In this document: in pieces, positions 1 to 6,656 of the stretch | Layout: every line of letters starts with the position of its first letter | How positions within the stretch are numbered: the stretch's first letter is position 1 | Assembly: GCA_046483565.1 (NCBI GenBank) | Contig: JAWOCZ010000254.1 | Coordinates: forward strand, 1 to 14,853 | Direction: 5' to 3' | Origin: T1Sed10-7 sp046483565 | Lineage (GTDB): Bacteria > Actinomycetota > Nitriliruptoria > Nitriliruptorales > Nitriliruptoraceae | DNA length: 14,853 nucleotides | Made by a program: the position numbers and the translations under genes | The notes under the pieces: generated by a model | The model's database searches: none | What the model was told of the DNA's origin: nothing | Seen by the model: the letters and a program-made list of their open reading frames with translations, nothing else

Positions 1-105
1 GACCGCGTCCGTTCCGACCCCGATCGGTGCCGGCGCGTGCTCCTCGGCGTGCTGCCGACCGGCCGGGTCGAGCCGGCACCGATCGGGGTCGGAACGGACG
101 CGGTC
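1..105. repeat. 34-bp perfect inverted repeat at the window edge
   Basis: Positions 1-34 are the exact reverse complement of 72-105, separated by 37 nt. The arms begin GACCGCGTCC on the left and end GGACGCGGTC on the right. The left arm starts at base 1, so the palindrome may continue outside the window. A perfect 34-bp stem lying inside an open reading frame is unusual for a gene. It could be a natural hairpin, or a fold-back artefact if this window begins at a contig end. Confidence 0.9.
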
Positions 106-363
106 CGTCGATCCATCGCCGATGCCCGCGCCTGGATGCCGCGGTGGCGCATCGACGAGGTGGCGGCCGAGTGGCAGGAGTGCCTCGACGCGCTCGACGA
201 GGCGGAACGCGGTTGCGACGAGATCGATCAGGTGGCGGCGTCCACGGACGAGCTCGAGGAACTGCTCACGGCGGTGCAGGACGTCATCGAGCCGTTGGAC
301 GTCTACGCCGATGCCGAGCGCGCGTGGCGACGCCACTGGAAGCTGCCACGCGAGGTCGGTTGA
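37..363 (+). CDS. Small hypothetical protein, 5' end uncertain
   Basis: I do not recognise this protein. The frame is open from base 1, so the gene may begin upstream; the GTG at 37 is only the first start codon inside the window and has no clear ribosome binding site. The 3' two thirds look like real coding sequence: an acidic, helix-rich stretch with leucine and glutamate spacing (DEVAAEWQECLDALDEAE) ending KLPREVG. The N-terminal part overlaps the 34-bp inverted repeat, so the first 20 or so residues may be artefactual. A 27-bp block containing its last codons and stop is repeated 58 bp downstream. It lies 116 bp upstream of purM on the same strand and might be co-transcribed with it. No signal peptide or membrane segment is visible. 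Confidence 0.55.
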   Translation: MLLGVLPTGRVEPAPIGVGTDAVRRSIADARAWMPRWRIDEVAAEWQECLDALDEAERGCDEIDQVAASTDELEELLTAVQDVIEPLDVYADAERAWRRHWKLPREVG

Positions 364-425
364 GCGATCGGGAGGCCGTTGACCGTAGGGTCCGCTGCAG
401 CTGCCACGCGAGGTCGGTTGAGCGA
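341..425 (+). repeat. 27-bp direct repeat spanning a gene end
   Basis: An identical 27-bp sequence occurs at 341-367 and 399-425, starting AGCTGCCACG and ending GTTGAGCGA. The first copy covers the last seven sense codons and the TGA of the small hypothetical gene. The second sits in the gap before purM and would again read LPREVG-stop, but in a different frame. The 58-bp offset is not a multiple of three, and the sequence after each copy diverges, so this is a short partial duplication. Both copies lie upstream of purM and could be a paired protein-binding site. Confidence 0.85.
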
Positions 426-479
426 GGCAGCGGCCGACCGCCGGGTCGGCCGCACCCAGCCACAGGAGATCGGGACGAC

Positions 480-1568
480 GTGGACATCGAGCGGGCAGCG
501 CCGGATCCGGCCGGAGAGCGCAGCGACCGTCACCCCGTGACCTACGCCGACGCCGGGGTGGATCTGGACGCCGCCGACCGCAGCGTCGCCATGCTCGGGG
601 ACATCGTGGCGCGCGCCACCCGTCCCGAGGTGCTCGGCGGCATCGGCGGGTTCGGGGGGCTGTTCGCACTGGACACTGCTCGCTACCGCCAGCCCGTGCT
701 GGTCAGCTCCACCGACGGGGTGGGCACGAAGGTCGACCTGGCCCGCCAGCTCGGTGTGCTGGACACCGTCGGCCGTGACCTGGTCGCCATGGTCGTCGAC
801 GACCTGGTCGTCACCGGCGCGGAGCCGCTGTTCTTCAACGACTACCTCTCGGTCGGCTCTCTCGACCCGGACCGGGTCGCCGACCTGGTCCGCGGCATCG
901 CGGACGGTTGCGCCGAGGCCGGCTGTGCGCTCGTCGGCGGTGAGACCGCGGAGCACCCCGGGCTGCTCGGCGCCGACGAGTTCGACCTGGCCGGCTTCGG
1001 GGTCGGCGTCGTCGAACGGGATGCGATCCTGGGGCCGGATCGCGTCGTCGCCGGCGACGCGCTCATCGCGCTGCCCTCGTCCGGTCTGCACAGCAACGGC
1101 TACAGCCTGGTGCGCCGCCTGGTCGCCGGTCTGGACCTCCGGGCCGACCACGGCCTGGGTGCCCCGCTCGGCGAGGTGCTGCTCACGCCGACGCGCATCC
1201 ACACCCCGGACTGCCTCGCGCTGGTCAACAGCACCGAGGTGGAGGTCCACGCCTTCAGCCACATCACCGGAGGGGGGCTGCCAGGCAACCTGCCTCGGGT
1301 GCTTCCCGACCACCTCGGCGCCCGGGTGGACACCTCGAGCTGGCAGTGGCCGGCGGTCGTGAGCTGGCTGGCCGCACAGGGTCCGGTCGACGACGACGAG
1401 GTGTGGCGCACGTTCAACTGCGGCGTCGGCATGGTCGCGGTCGTCCCCGACGGCGAGGTGGCAGCGGCGTTGGCAGTCCTGGCCGACCGCGGGGTCGACG
1501 CCTGGGTGCTCGGTGAGGTCGTCACCCGCGCGGCCGACGACGAGCACGTGGTCCTCGTCGAGGACTGA
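480..1568 (+). CDS. purM: Phosphoribosylformylglycinamidine cyclo-ligase (AIR synthetase)
   Basis: PurM closes the imidazole ring in step five of de novo purine synthesis, converting FGAM and ATP to AIR in the cytoplasm. The family's landmarks are in order: SSTDGVGTKV near residue 76, the VDDLVVTGAEPLFFNDYL block near 105, GGETAEHPG near 155, PSSGLHSNGYSLVR near 200, HITGGGLPGNLPRVLP near 263, and FNCGVGMV near 313. I chose the GTG at 480 because AGGAGAT lies 9 nt upstream (464-470). This gives 362 residues, slightly longer than the usual 340-350. A second GTG at 537 would give 343 residues and also fits. The frame is open further upstream, but that stretch reads as low-quality arginine-rich sequence. 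purF is not in the window; the gene end faces the HTH gene. Confidence 0.97.
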   Translation: MDIERAAPDPAGERSDRHPVTYADAGVDLDAADRSVAMLGDIVARATRPEVLGGIGGFGGLFALDTARYRQPVLVSSTDGVGTKVDLARQLGVLDTVGRDLVAMVVDDLVVTGAEPLFFNDYLSVGSLDPDRVADLVRGIADGCAEAGCALVGGETAEHPGLLGADEFDLAGFGVGVVERDAILGPDRVVAGDALIALPSSGLHSNGYSLVRRLVAGLDLRADHGLGAPLGEVLLTPTRIHTPDCLALVNSTEVEVHAFSHITGGGLPGNLPRVLPDHLGARVDTSSWQWPAVVSWLAAQGPVDDDEVWRTFNCGVGMVAVVPDGEVAAALAVLADRGVDAWVLGEVVTRAADDEHVVLVED

Positions 1569-1622
1569 GCGCGCTGTCGGCGGCGCACCCTGTCGGCCGC
1601 CGGGGTGCTGCCGGGCGCGCTC
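1567..1622 (+). terminator. Possible hairpin terminator after purM
   Basis: GAGCGCGC (1567-1574) pairs with GCGCGCTC (1615-1622). Inside it, GCACCC and GGGTGC can pair, as can GGCGGC with GCCGCC. The outer stem overlaps the purM stop codon. There is no T-run, as is common in high-GC actinobacteria, so this is a candidate factor-assisted terminator between two convergent genes rather than a classical one. Confidence 0.35.
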
Positions 1623-1644
1623 GCAGGTGACGCGGGGCCCTGCC

Positions 1645-1676
1645 GAGGTTGCGCGCCGCTGAGGTTGCACGCCGCT
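1645..1676. repeat. Two tandem 16-bp units
   Basis: GAGGTTGCGCGCCGCT (1645-1660) is followed directly by GAGGTTGCACGCCGCT (1661-1676), with one mismatch. It lies in the 167-bp gap between the convergent ends of purM and the HTH gene. No function is evident. Confidence 0.8.
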
Positions 1677-1735
1677 GCTCAGACACCTGCGATCGGCCGT
1701 GGCCGGCCGTGGCGGCGGGCAGCGATCGCGTCGGG

Positions 1736-1975
1736 TCAGAGGTCCTCGTCGTCGGCGTGGCCGCCATCGGCGTAGAGGTGCTCGAGTTCGCCGGGAGCGA
1801 TGCGGGCACCCTCGACGAAGGACTCGACCTCGTGCTCCTTCAGCCGGATCACACGGCCGAACTTGTAGGCCGGGAGCTGTCCGCTGTCGATCAACCGGTA
1901 CAGGGTTCGTGTCGTGATCCCGAGCTGGCCCGCGGCTTCCCGCGTGCTCAGCCAGGTGATCTCGTCCCGCGCCAT
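1736..1975 (-). CDS. Small excisionase/BldC-type helix-turn-helix DNA-binding protein
   Basis: This 79-residue protein is almost entirely a MerR/excisionase-type winged helix domain. WLSTREAAGQLGITTRTLYR (about residues 8-27) forms the helix-turn-helix. LIDSGQLPAYKFGRVIRL (28-45) is the wing, and KEHEVESFVEG follows. The tail is acidic (ADDEDL). I chose the ATG at 1975 because GGAGGG lies about 8 nt upstream; the frame is open further, but that extension is unlike the family. From general knowledge, Streptomyces bldC, a small MerR-like developmental regulator, lies close to purM, so the position supports a BldC-like relationship. The wing sequence is closer to the excisionase-like HTH_17 proteins. 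The gene is divergent from the tad operon and is a natural candidate for its regulator, but that is inference. Confidence 0.88.
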   Translation of the reverse strand: MARDEITWLSTREAAGQLGITTRTLYRLIDSGQLPAYKFGRVIRLKEHEVESFVEGARIAPGELEHLYADGGHADDEDL

Positions 1976-1998
1976 CTCGTTCCCTCCAGTTGGTCTCG

Positions 1999-2027
1999 AA
2001 CCTACCTGGTTGTTCCCCGCAGGTCCA
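1999..2027 (-). promoter_or_regulatory. Candidate promoter of the HTH gene
   Basis: On the minus strand TGGACC (2027-2022) is followed after 17 nt by TAGGTT (2004-1999). This matches a sigma-70-like -35/-10 pair with ideal spacing. The predicted start near 1992 would leave a leader of about 17 nt that includes the GGAGGG ribosome binding site. Confidence 0.5.
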
Positions 2028-2097
2028 CGACCTCTTCCACAGTGAGACACCAGGGGCTCAGACCGCACGTCCCGCCCACCGAAGCGGAGCGCGTGAC

Positions 2098-2132
2098 TAC
2101 TGTCCGCGGTCGTTCCGGTGTGACCTCACCGG
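2098..2132 (+). promoter_or_regulatory. Possible tad operon promoter element and inverted repeat
   Basis: TACTGT at 2098-2103 resembles an actinobacterial -10 hexamer, although no good -35 lies 16-18 nt upstream. Just downstream, CCGGTG (2115-2120) and CACCGG (2127-2132) form a 6-bp inverted repeat around TGACCT, close to the predicted start point. It could be an operator or a leader hairpin. The rest of the 1976-2174 gap shows nothing else I can name. Confidence 0.3.
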
Positions 2133-2143
2133 CACGTCGCGAT

Positions 2144-2171
2144 GACGACGGGGGAACGACGACGGGGGAAC
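2144..2171 (+). repeat. 14-bp tandem duplication carrying the cpaB ribosome binding site
   Basis: GACGACGGGGGAAC occurs twice back to back (2144-2157 and 2158-2171). Each copy carries a GGGGGA Shine-Dalgarno-like core. The second copy is correctly placed for the GTG at 2175. The ATG at 2142, just before the first copy, has no ribosome binding site of its own. Confidence 0.85.
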
Positions 2172-2174
2172 ACG

Positions 2175-3005
2175 GTGGCCGACGTCGCCTCCATGACCGA
2201 GCAGGGGACCGGTCCTGCGCCCGGGGTTCCCGACCCCGGACCCGGCGCTCGCCGGATCCGCCCACCGCGGAGCCTGCCCGGTGGCCGCGCCGTGGTCGGT
2301 GCGCTGCTGGTGGCCGCCGCTGCCGTCGCCACCTTCGCCGCCTACCTCGATGCGACCGCGGCGCCGACGGGTCGCTACGTCGTCGCGACCGCCACGATCG
2401 AACCGGGGACGCGCCTGCACTCGCTCGGCGAGGTCGGCGAGCGCTTCGGCACCGTCGCCCTGGAACTCTCCAGCGAGGTCGCCGCGCGCGCTGTCCCGGC
2501 ATCCGACGTGGACGCCCTGGTGGGCCAGGTGCTCGTCACGCCGCTCCAGCCCGGCGATCTGCTCACGAGGACACAACTGGTCGAGGACGGTGGCGTCGAC
2601 GGGGCCCAGACCCTGTCCTTCGCGCTGCCGCGCACCGCGGCCGTCGCCGGTGAGCTGCAGCCCGGGGAGCGCATCGACGTGCTGGCGACCTTCGGCTCCG
2701 GGGACAGCGCCTACACCGCCTACATCGTGCGCGGGGTCCCCCTGCTGCGGGTGGCCGCCGCCGACGGCGGACCGCTCGGTGACAGTCCCGATCTGACGCT
2801 GACCGTGGCGGTCTCGGCGTTGCGGGAGGTGCAGGCGCTCGGGCACGCCGTCAACACCGCCGAGGTGTTCGTGACCCGGTCCACGGCGAGCCCCGAGGCC
2901 GACGACCCCGCACCGGGTGCCTTCCGGGCGACGCCCGGGGAGATCGGCCCACGACCCGATCCGAGCCTGCCGCTGCCGGGTACCGCGCCGGACGGAGGTG
3001 GCTGA
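2175..3005 (+). CDS. cpaB: CpaB/RcpC-like Flp pilus assembly protein with SAF domain
   Basis: This is the first gene of the tad operon. CpaB/RcpC proteins take part in Flp pilus assembly on the outer face of the cytoplasmic membrane. The sequence shows a proline/glycine-rich cytoplasmic N-terminus and one membrane segment at about residues 40-57. A SAF domain follows at about 67-134, starting RYVVATATIEPGTRL and ending with the PLQPGDLLTRTQL block. An RcpC-like beta-rich region runs to about 245, then a proline-rich tail. I chose the GTG at 2175 (276 residues) because GGGGGA lies 5 nt upstream. An in-frame ATG at 2142 would add 11 residues but has no ribosome binding site. The stop overlaps the next start by 1 nt (TGATG). 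The partner secretin of diderm bacteria is absent, as expected for a monoderm. Confidence 0.85.
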   Translation: MADVASMTEQGTGPAPGVPDPGPGARRIRPPRSLPGGRAVVGALLVAAAAVATFAAYLDATAAPTGRYVVATATIEPGTRLHSLGEVGERFGTVALELSSEVAARAVPASDVDALVGQVLVTPLQPGDLLTRTQLVEDGGVDGAQTLSFALPRTAAVAGELQPGERIDVLATFGSGDSAYTAYIVRGVPLLRVAAADGGPLGDSPDLTLTVAVSALREVQALGHAVNTAEVFVTRSTASPEADDPAPGAFRATPGEIGPRPDPSLPLPGTAPDGGG

Positions 3006-4438
3006 TGAGGGAACGCTACGTCCTGCTCGGACTCGCGCAGCCCCGGGTCGAGTGGTACCGCATGGTCGGACAGTGGGCGGCGGCGGCCATGCTGCCGCTC
3101 GAGTTCGTCCGCTGCGTCTCCGTCGGGGAGCTCCGGGCCCGCCTGCGCTCGGGTCGGGCGTTCTCGGCGGTCCTGATCGACGGGAGGTTCCCCGGTCTCG
3201 ACCGGGACCTGATCGCCGAGGCGGGTGAAGCCGGCGTTGCCGTGCTCGTGGTGGACGCGCACGGCACCCGGGCGTGGCGTGAGCTCGGCGCAGCGGCGAT
3301 CCTCGCGGAGGCCTTCTCACGCGACGAACTGGTCGAGGTGCTCCAGGCCACGGCCACCCCGATCGGCGCGGTCGACCTCGACCCTCTCGCGCCGTCCGGG
3401 GCGCAGCCGGTGGCCCGCGGTGGGCTGATCGCCGTGGGAGGACCCGGCGGGACCGGTGCATCCACGCTGGCCATCGCGCTCGCGCAGGGGCTGGCCGGTG
3501 GTCACGGGCATCTGCCGAGGGCGCGCCGACGCAGGGCCGGTCGGCCGGACCAGACCCGGCCGGACCAGCCCCGGCCGGACCAGGCCCGGCAGGACCAGCC
3601 CCGGCCGGACCAGCCCCGGCAGGACCAGACCCGCCCGGACCCGACGATCCTCCTGGCCGACCTGTGCCGTGTGGCGGATCAGGCGATGCTCCACGACTCG
3701 CGCGTGCTGGTGCCGAGCATCCAGGAGGTGATCGAGGCGCACCGGACGTCCCGTCCCCCGCTGGAGGTCCTCGTCGACCAGACCTTCGAGGTGCCCGCTC
3801 GGGGCTACCGGCTCCTGCTCGGCCTCAGGCGCCCACGCCACTGGGTGGCGCTGCGGCCGCGAGCACTGGAGAGCACCCTGGACGCCCTCCAGGCCCTCGC
3901 CGACGTGGTCGTCGCCGATGTCGAGCTCGACGTGGAGGGCGAGGCCGAGTCCGGGTCGACCGACGTCGAGGATCGCAACCTGCTCGCCCGGGCGTCGCTG
4001 GCGCGAGCCGACCTGGTCCTGGTCGTGGCCGAGCCCTCGATGAAGGGGCTGTACGCCCTGGTGCGCTCGATCGGGGAGCTCCAGGGGTTCGGGGTCCCGC
4101 TCGAGCGTCTCCTGCCCGTGATCAACCGGGGACCGCGGTCGGCGCGGGGACGAGCGGCACTGACCAGCGCCCTCGCGCGGATGGCACAGGGCAGCCTCGG
4201 ATCCGGGGCCACCTCCCTGGCCAACCCGCTCCACGTGCCCGAACGCGCGGTGGACGAGGCCCTGCGTGACGGCGTGGCGCTGCCCTCGGCCATGGCCCGG
4301 TCACTGGCCCGTGCGGCCTCGGCCCTGCTGGAACGCACGGGTGACCGCGCCGACGACGACGCGACGGCCCTGGAGCCGGTTGCCGTCGTGCCGGGCAGCC
4401 TCGGTGGGTTCACCTCACAGGAGGAGCCGGGGTCGTGA
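3005..4438 (+). CDS. cpaE: CpaE/TadZ-like pilus localisation ATPase with a repeat insertion
   Basis: CpaE/TadZ proteins are MinD/ParA relatives that place the Tad machine in the cell. Residues 1-120 look like a receiver-like domain, with a central LIDGRF strand. The P-loop region is LIAVGGPGGTGASTLA (about 139-154). It lacks both lysines of the deviant Walker A motif, which is known for some TadZ/CpaE members and implies weak or no ATP hydrolysis. ILLADLC near 216 corresponds to the next core strand. Between them lies an arginine-rich stretch and seven five-residue repeats of the RPDQ type (about 180-214), not expected in the family. The core resumes to about residue 445 (DVVVADVELD, ADLVLVVAEPS). 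GGAGGTG lies 4 nt before the ATG. The 477 residues include the insertion. The gene overlaps cpaF by 4 nt (GTGA). Confidence 0.82.
   Translation: MRERYVLLGLAQPRVEWYRMVGQWAAAAMLPLEFVRCVSVGELRARLRSGRAFSAVLIDGRFPGLDRDLIAEAGEAGVAVLVVDAHGTRAWRELGAAAILAEAFSRDELVEVLQATATPIGAVDLDPLAPSGAQPVARGGLIAVGGPGGTGASTLAIALAQGLAGGHGHLPRARRRRAGRPDQTRPDQPRPDQARQDQPRPDQPRQDQTRPDPTILLADLCRVADQAMLHDSRVLVPSIQEVIEAHRTSRPPLEVLVDQTFEVPARGYRLLLGLRRPRHWVALRPRALESTLDALQALADVVVADVELDVEGEAESGSTDVEDRNLLARASLARADLVLVVAEPSMKGLYALVRSIGELQGFGVPLERLLPVINRGPRSARGRAALTSALARMAQGSLGSGATSLANPLHVPERAVDEALRDGVALPSAMARSLARAASALLERTGDRADDDATALEPVAVVPGSLGGFTSQEEPGS
3542..3646 (+). repeat. In-frame 15-bp minisatellite, seven units
   Basis: Seven contiguous 15-bp units close to CGGCCGGACCAGCCC run from 3542 to 3646. 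The last unit is the most diverged (CGCCCGGACCCGACG). Units differ at a few positions, including CCGG versus CAGG. Because 15 is a multiple of three, copy-number change would keep the cpaE frame. The units encode five residues each (RPDQT, RPDQP, RPDQA, RQDQP and similar). There are no spacers, so this is not a CRISPR array. Confidence 0.95.
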
Positions 4439-5748
4439 ACGCCTTCCTCTCCCCCCTGGTCGAGATCGAGGAGCGGGTGCTCCAGCGGGCCAAGGACGAG
4501 TCGCTCGACCTCGACGGCCAGGGCACCCGGGCACGTCTGTCCGAATTGTTGGCCGACGAGGTGGCCCGCTGGAGCCTGGACTTCAAGCACGGCCTGCGCG
4601 ACTACGACCTGCCCGACCCCGAGATGGTCGTCGAGAAGGCCCAGCGCAACCTCACCGGCTACGGGCCTCTGGAGCCCCTGCTCGCCGACGAGGACGTGTG
4701 GGAGATCATGATCAACGCTCCCGATCAGATCTTCGTCAAGCGGCACGCCGGCGTCTCCGGTTACCACGACGAGGCGTTCCACGACGACGACCACGTGCTC
4801 AGGACGCTGACGAAGATCCTGGACGACTCGTCGACCTCCCACCGCAAGCTCGACCCGTCCGAGGGCCTGCAGGACGCCCAGCTCGACAGCGGTGCCCGGC
4901 TGCACATCGTGCACCGCGACATCGGCCGCGGGTCCCACCTCATCGTGAACATCCGCAGGTTCACCGGTGTCGCGTTCCGTTCGCTGGACCAGTTGATCGA
5001 CCGGGGGATGATGACCGCCCAGGTCGGCGACCTCCTCAGAGCCTTCGCCCGCGCCGGCCTGTCGACGGTGTTCGCCGGTCCGCCCGGCTCGGGGAAGACC
5101 ACGCTGCTGTCGTGCTGCGCGGCGGAGCTCGATCCGGGGCTGCGCGTGGTCACCGCGGAGGAGGTGTTCGAGGTCGACGTCCCGCTGCCCAACGTGGCAT
5201 CGATGCAGACCCGCGCTGCTCGGCCGGACCGCTCCGAGGTCGACCTGCGGCGGCTCGTCTCCGGGTTCCTCCGTATGGCGCCGGATGTCGCCATCGTCGG
5301 TGAGGTTCGCGACCGCGAAGCGCTCGCCCTGCTCCTGACGCTGTCCTCCGGGGTGCAGGGGTTCACGACGATCCACGCCGGCTCGGCCCGCCAGGCGCTC
5401 TCCCGCCTGCGGTTCATCTGTCAGTTGGCGGACACCCGATCCGAGCTGCCCATGACCGCGTTGAACACCCTGGTCACCGAGGCGGTCGACATCGTCGTCC
5501 AGACCTCCCGGGTGGACGGGGTCCCACGGGTCGACGAGGTGCTCGCGGTGGAGGACCAACAGGCCGGCCATGGCGCCACGGCCTTCACGGTCACCGACCT
5601 GTTCGCCCGTGAGACGCCCGACGCGCCGCTGGCATGGACCGGCAACGTGCCCGTGCGGTGCGCCCGTGCCCTGTCGGCGGCCGGGGTCGACCTCCACCGG
5701 CTCCTGGATGCACACGCGGTCACCCGGACGACGGTGGGGCAGCCATGA
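4435..5748 (+). CDS. cpaF: CpaF/TadA secretion ATPase of the Flp pilus
   Basis: This is the hexameric cytoplasmic motor ATPase of the type II/IV secretion family that powers Flp pilin assembly. All signature motifs are present: Walker A GPPGSGKTT (about residues 215-223, lysine 221), the aspartate box VTAEEVFEVDV (about 238), Walker B DVAIVGEVRDRE (about 283-294) and the histidine box GFTTIHAGSA (about 309-318). The N-terminal part carries the CpaF-typical YGPLEPLLADEDVWEIMIN block near 75. At 437 residues it is of normal family length. The GTG start overlaps the cpaE stop (GTGA), and AGGAGGAG lies 8 nt upstream, so initiation should be strong. The stop overlaps the tadB start by 4 nt (ATGA). 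No catalytic residue appears missing. Confidence 0.96.
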   Translation: MNAFLSPLVEIEERVLQRAKDESLDLDGQGTRARLSELLADEVARWSLDFKHGLRDYDLPDPEMVVEKAQRNLTGYGPLEPLLADEDVWEIMINAPDQIFVKRHAGVSGYHDEAFHDDDHVLRTLTKILDDSSTSHRKLDPSEGLQDAQLDSGARLHIVHRDIGRGSHLIVNIRRFTGVAFRSLDQLIDRGMMTAQVGDLLRAFARAGLSTVFAGPPGSGKTTLLSCCAAELDPGLRVVTAEEVFEVDVPLPNVASMQTRAARPDRSEVDLRRLVSGFLRMAPDVAIVGEVRDREALALLLTLSSGVQGFTTIHAGSARQALSRLRFICQLADTRSELPMTALNTLVTEAVDIVVQTSRVDGVPRVDEVLAVEDQQAGHGATAFTVTDLFARETPDAPLAWTGNVPVRCARALSAAGVDLHRLLDAHAVTRTTVGQP

Positions 5749-6656
5749 CCACCGGACTGCTGGGGTTCCTGCTCGCGTTGCTGGCGGCCTACGGGGTGTT
5801 CCTGCTCTACACCTCGGTGGTCTTCGGCTGGCGAGGTGTCGGTGTCTCCCCCGGGGTGGGCCGACGACGCCGACGGGCCCCTCTGGCTGACCTGCTGGTC
5901 CAGGCCGGGCTGGAGCACGTGCGCGTCGTGGAGTTCGTCGCCGTCGAGATCGTGCTGTTCACCGTCGCCGCAGCCTTCGGCTACGCCGTCTACGGCGGCG
6001 TGCTCGCTGCCCTGGGAGCCGGCGCGGCCGCCGCCGCGATCCCGGTCGCCAGCACCCGCAGCCGTCGCCGTGCCCGCCGGGAGCTGGCCCGGGAGGCCTG
6101 GCCACGCATGATCGAGGAGATCCGGCTGCAGGCGGTCACCCTCGGACGGTCGATCCCGCAGGCGTTGTTCTCGGTCGGGTCGAAGGGTCCCGAGGAGATG
6201 CGCCCGGCGTTCGCGGCCGCGCACCGTGAGTGGCTGATCTCCACCGACTTCGACCGCACCCTGCAGGTGCTCAAGGCCCACCTCGCCGATCCGACGGCCG
6301 ACGCTGTGTGCGAGACGCTGTTGATCGCACAGGAGGTCGGCGGGACCGACGTGGACCAGCGGCTCAGAGCCCTGGTCGACGACCGCACCGACGATCTCCA
6401 GGGGCGCAAGGATGCGAGAGCGAAGCAGGCCGGGGTGCGGTTCGCACGCTCCTTCGTGATCGTGGTGCCCGTCGGGATGGCCCTGGTCGGGCTCGGCATC
6501 GGGGACGGGCGGGCTGCCTTCCAGACCACCGCCGGGCAGCTGTGGGTGCTGGTGGCCTTCGCCATGATGGCGGGCTGTTGGGTGTGGGCCAGCCAGCTGC
6601 TCAAGCTCCCCGAGGAGGAGCGGGTCTTCTTCCACGACGCGGAGACGGCGCCATGA
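5745..6656 (+). CDS. tadB: TadB-like inner-membrane platform protein
   Basis: TadB and TadC form the membrane platform on which the CpaF ATPase acts. This 303-residue protein has an N-terminal membrane segment (about 4-27) and a hydrophobic pair (about 67-105). A cytoplasmic T2SSF-type helical domain runs from about 115 to 235, starting WPRMIEEIRLQAVTLGRSI with the typical AQEVGGTDVDQRLRAL block. Two C-terminal membrane segments follow (about 236-253 and 262-286). The ATG at 5745 overlaps the cpaF stop by 4 nt, and GGTGGGG precedes it. The frame is open upstream inside cpaF, but that extension is arginine/proline-rich shadow sequence. The stop overlaps tadC by 4 nt. Confidence 0.92.
   Translation: MTTGLLGFLLALLAAYGVFLLYTSVVFGWRGVGVSPGVGRRRRRAPLADLLVQAGLEHVRVVEFVAVEIVLFTVAAAFGYAVYGGVLAALGAGAAAAAIPVASTRSRRRARRELAREAWPRMIEEIRLQAVTLGRSIPQALFSVGSKGPEEMRPAFAAAHREWLISTDFDRTLQVLKAHLADPTADAVCETLLIAQEVGGTDVDQRLRALVDDRTDDLQGRKDARAKQAGVRFARSFVIVVPVGMALVGLGIGDGRAAFQTTAGQLWVLVAFAMMAGCWVWASQLLKLPEEERVFFHDAETAP

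Noticed and set aside
27..479. Upstream extension of the purM frame
   Set aside because: It is open but arginine-rich, overlaps the hypothetical gene, and a good ribosome binding site precedes the GTG at 480.
303..1670. 455-aa minus-strand open frame over purM
   Set aside because: Antisense shadow of purM with low-complexity His/Gln/Arg composition.
2097..3461. 454-aa minus-strand open frame
   Set aside because: Arginine/proline-rich shadow covering cpaB and the start of cpaE; no domain visible.
3542..3646. CRISPR-like repeat array
   Set aside because: Units are 15 bp, directly adjacent, without spacers, and encode an in-frame peptide repeat.
3805..5715. 636-aa open frame on the minus strand
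   Set aside because: It is antisense to cpaE and cpaF, whose motifs are unmistakable. Long antisense frames are expected at this GC content, and the translation matches no family.
5421..6635. 404-aa minus-strand open frame over tadB
   Set aside because: Shadow of tadB, which has the expected membrane segments and motifs on the plus strand.
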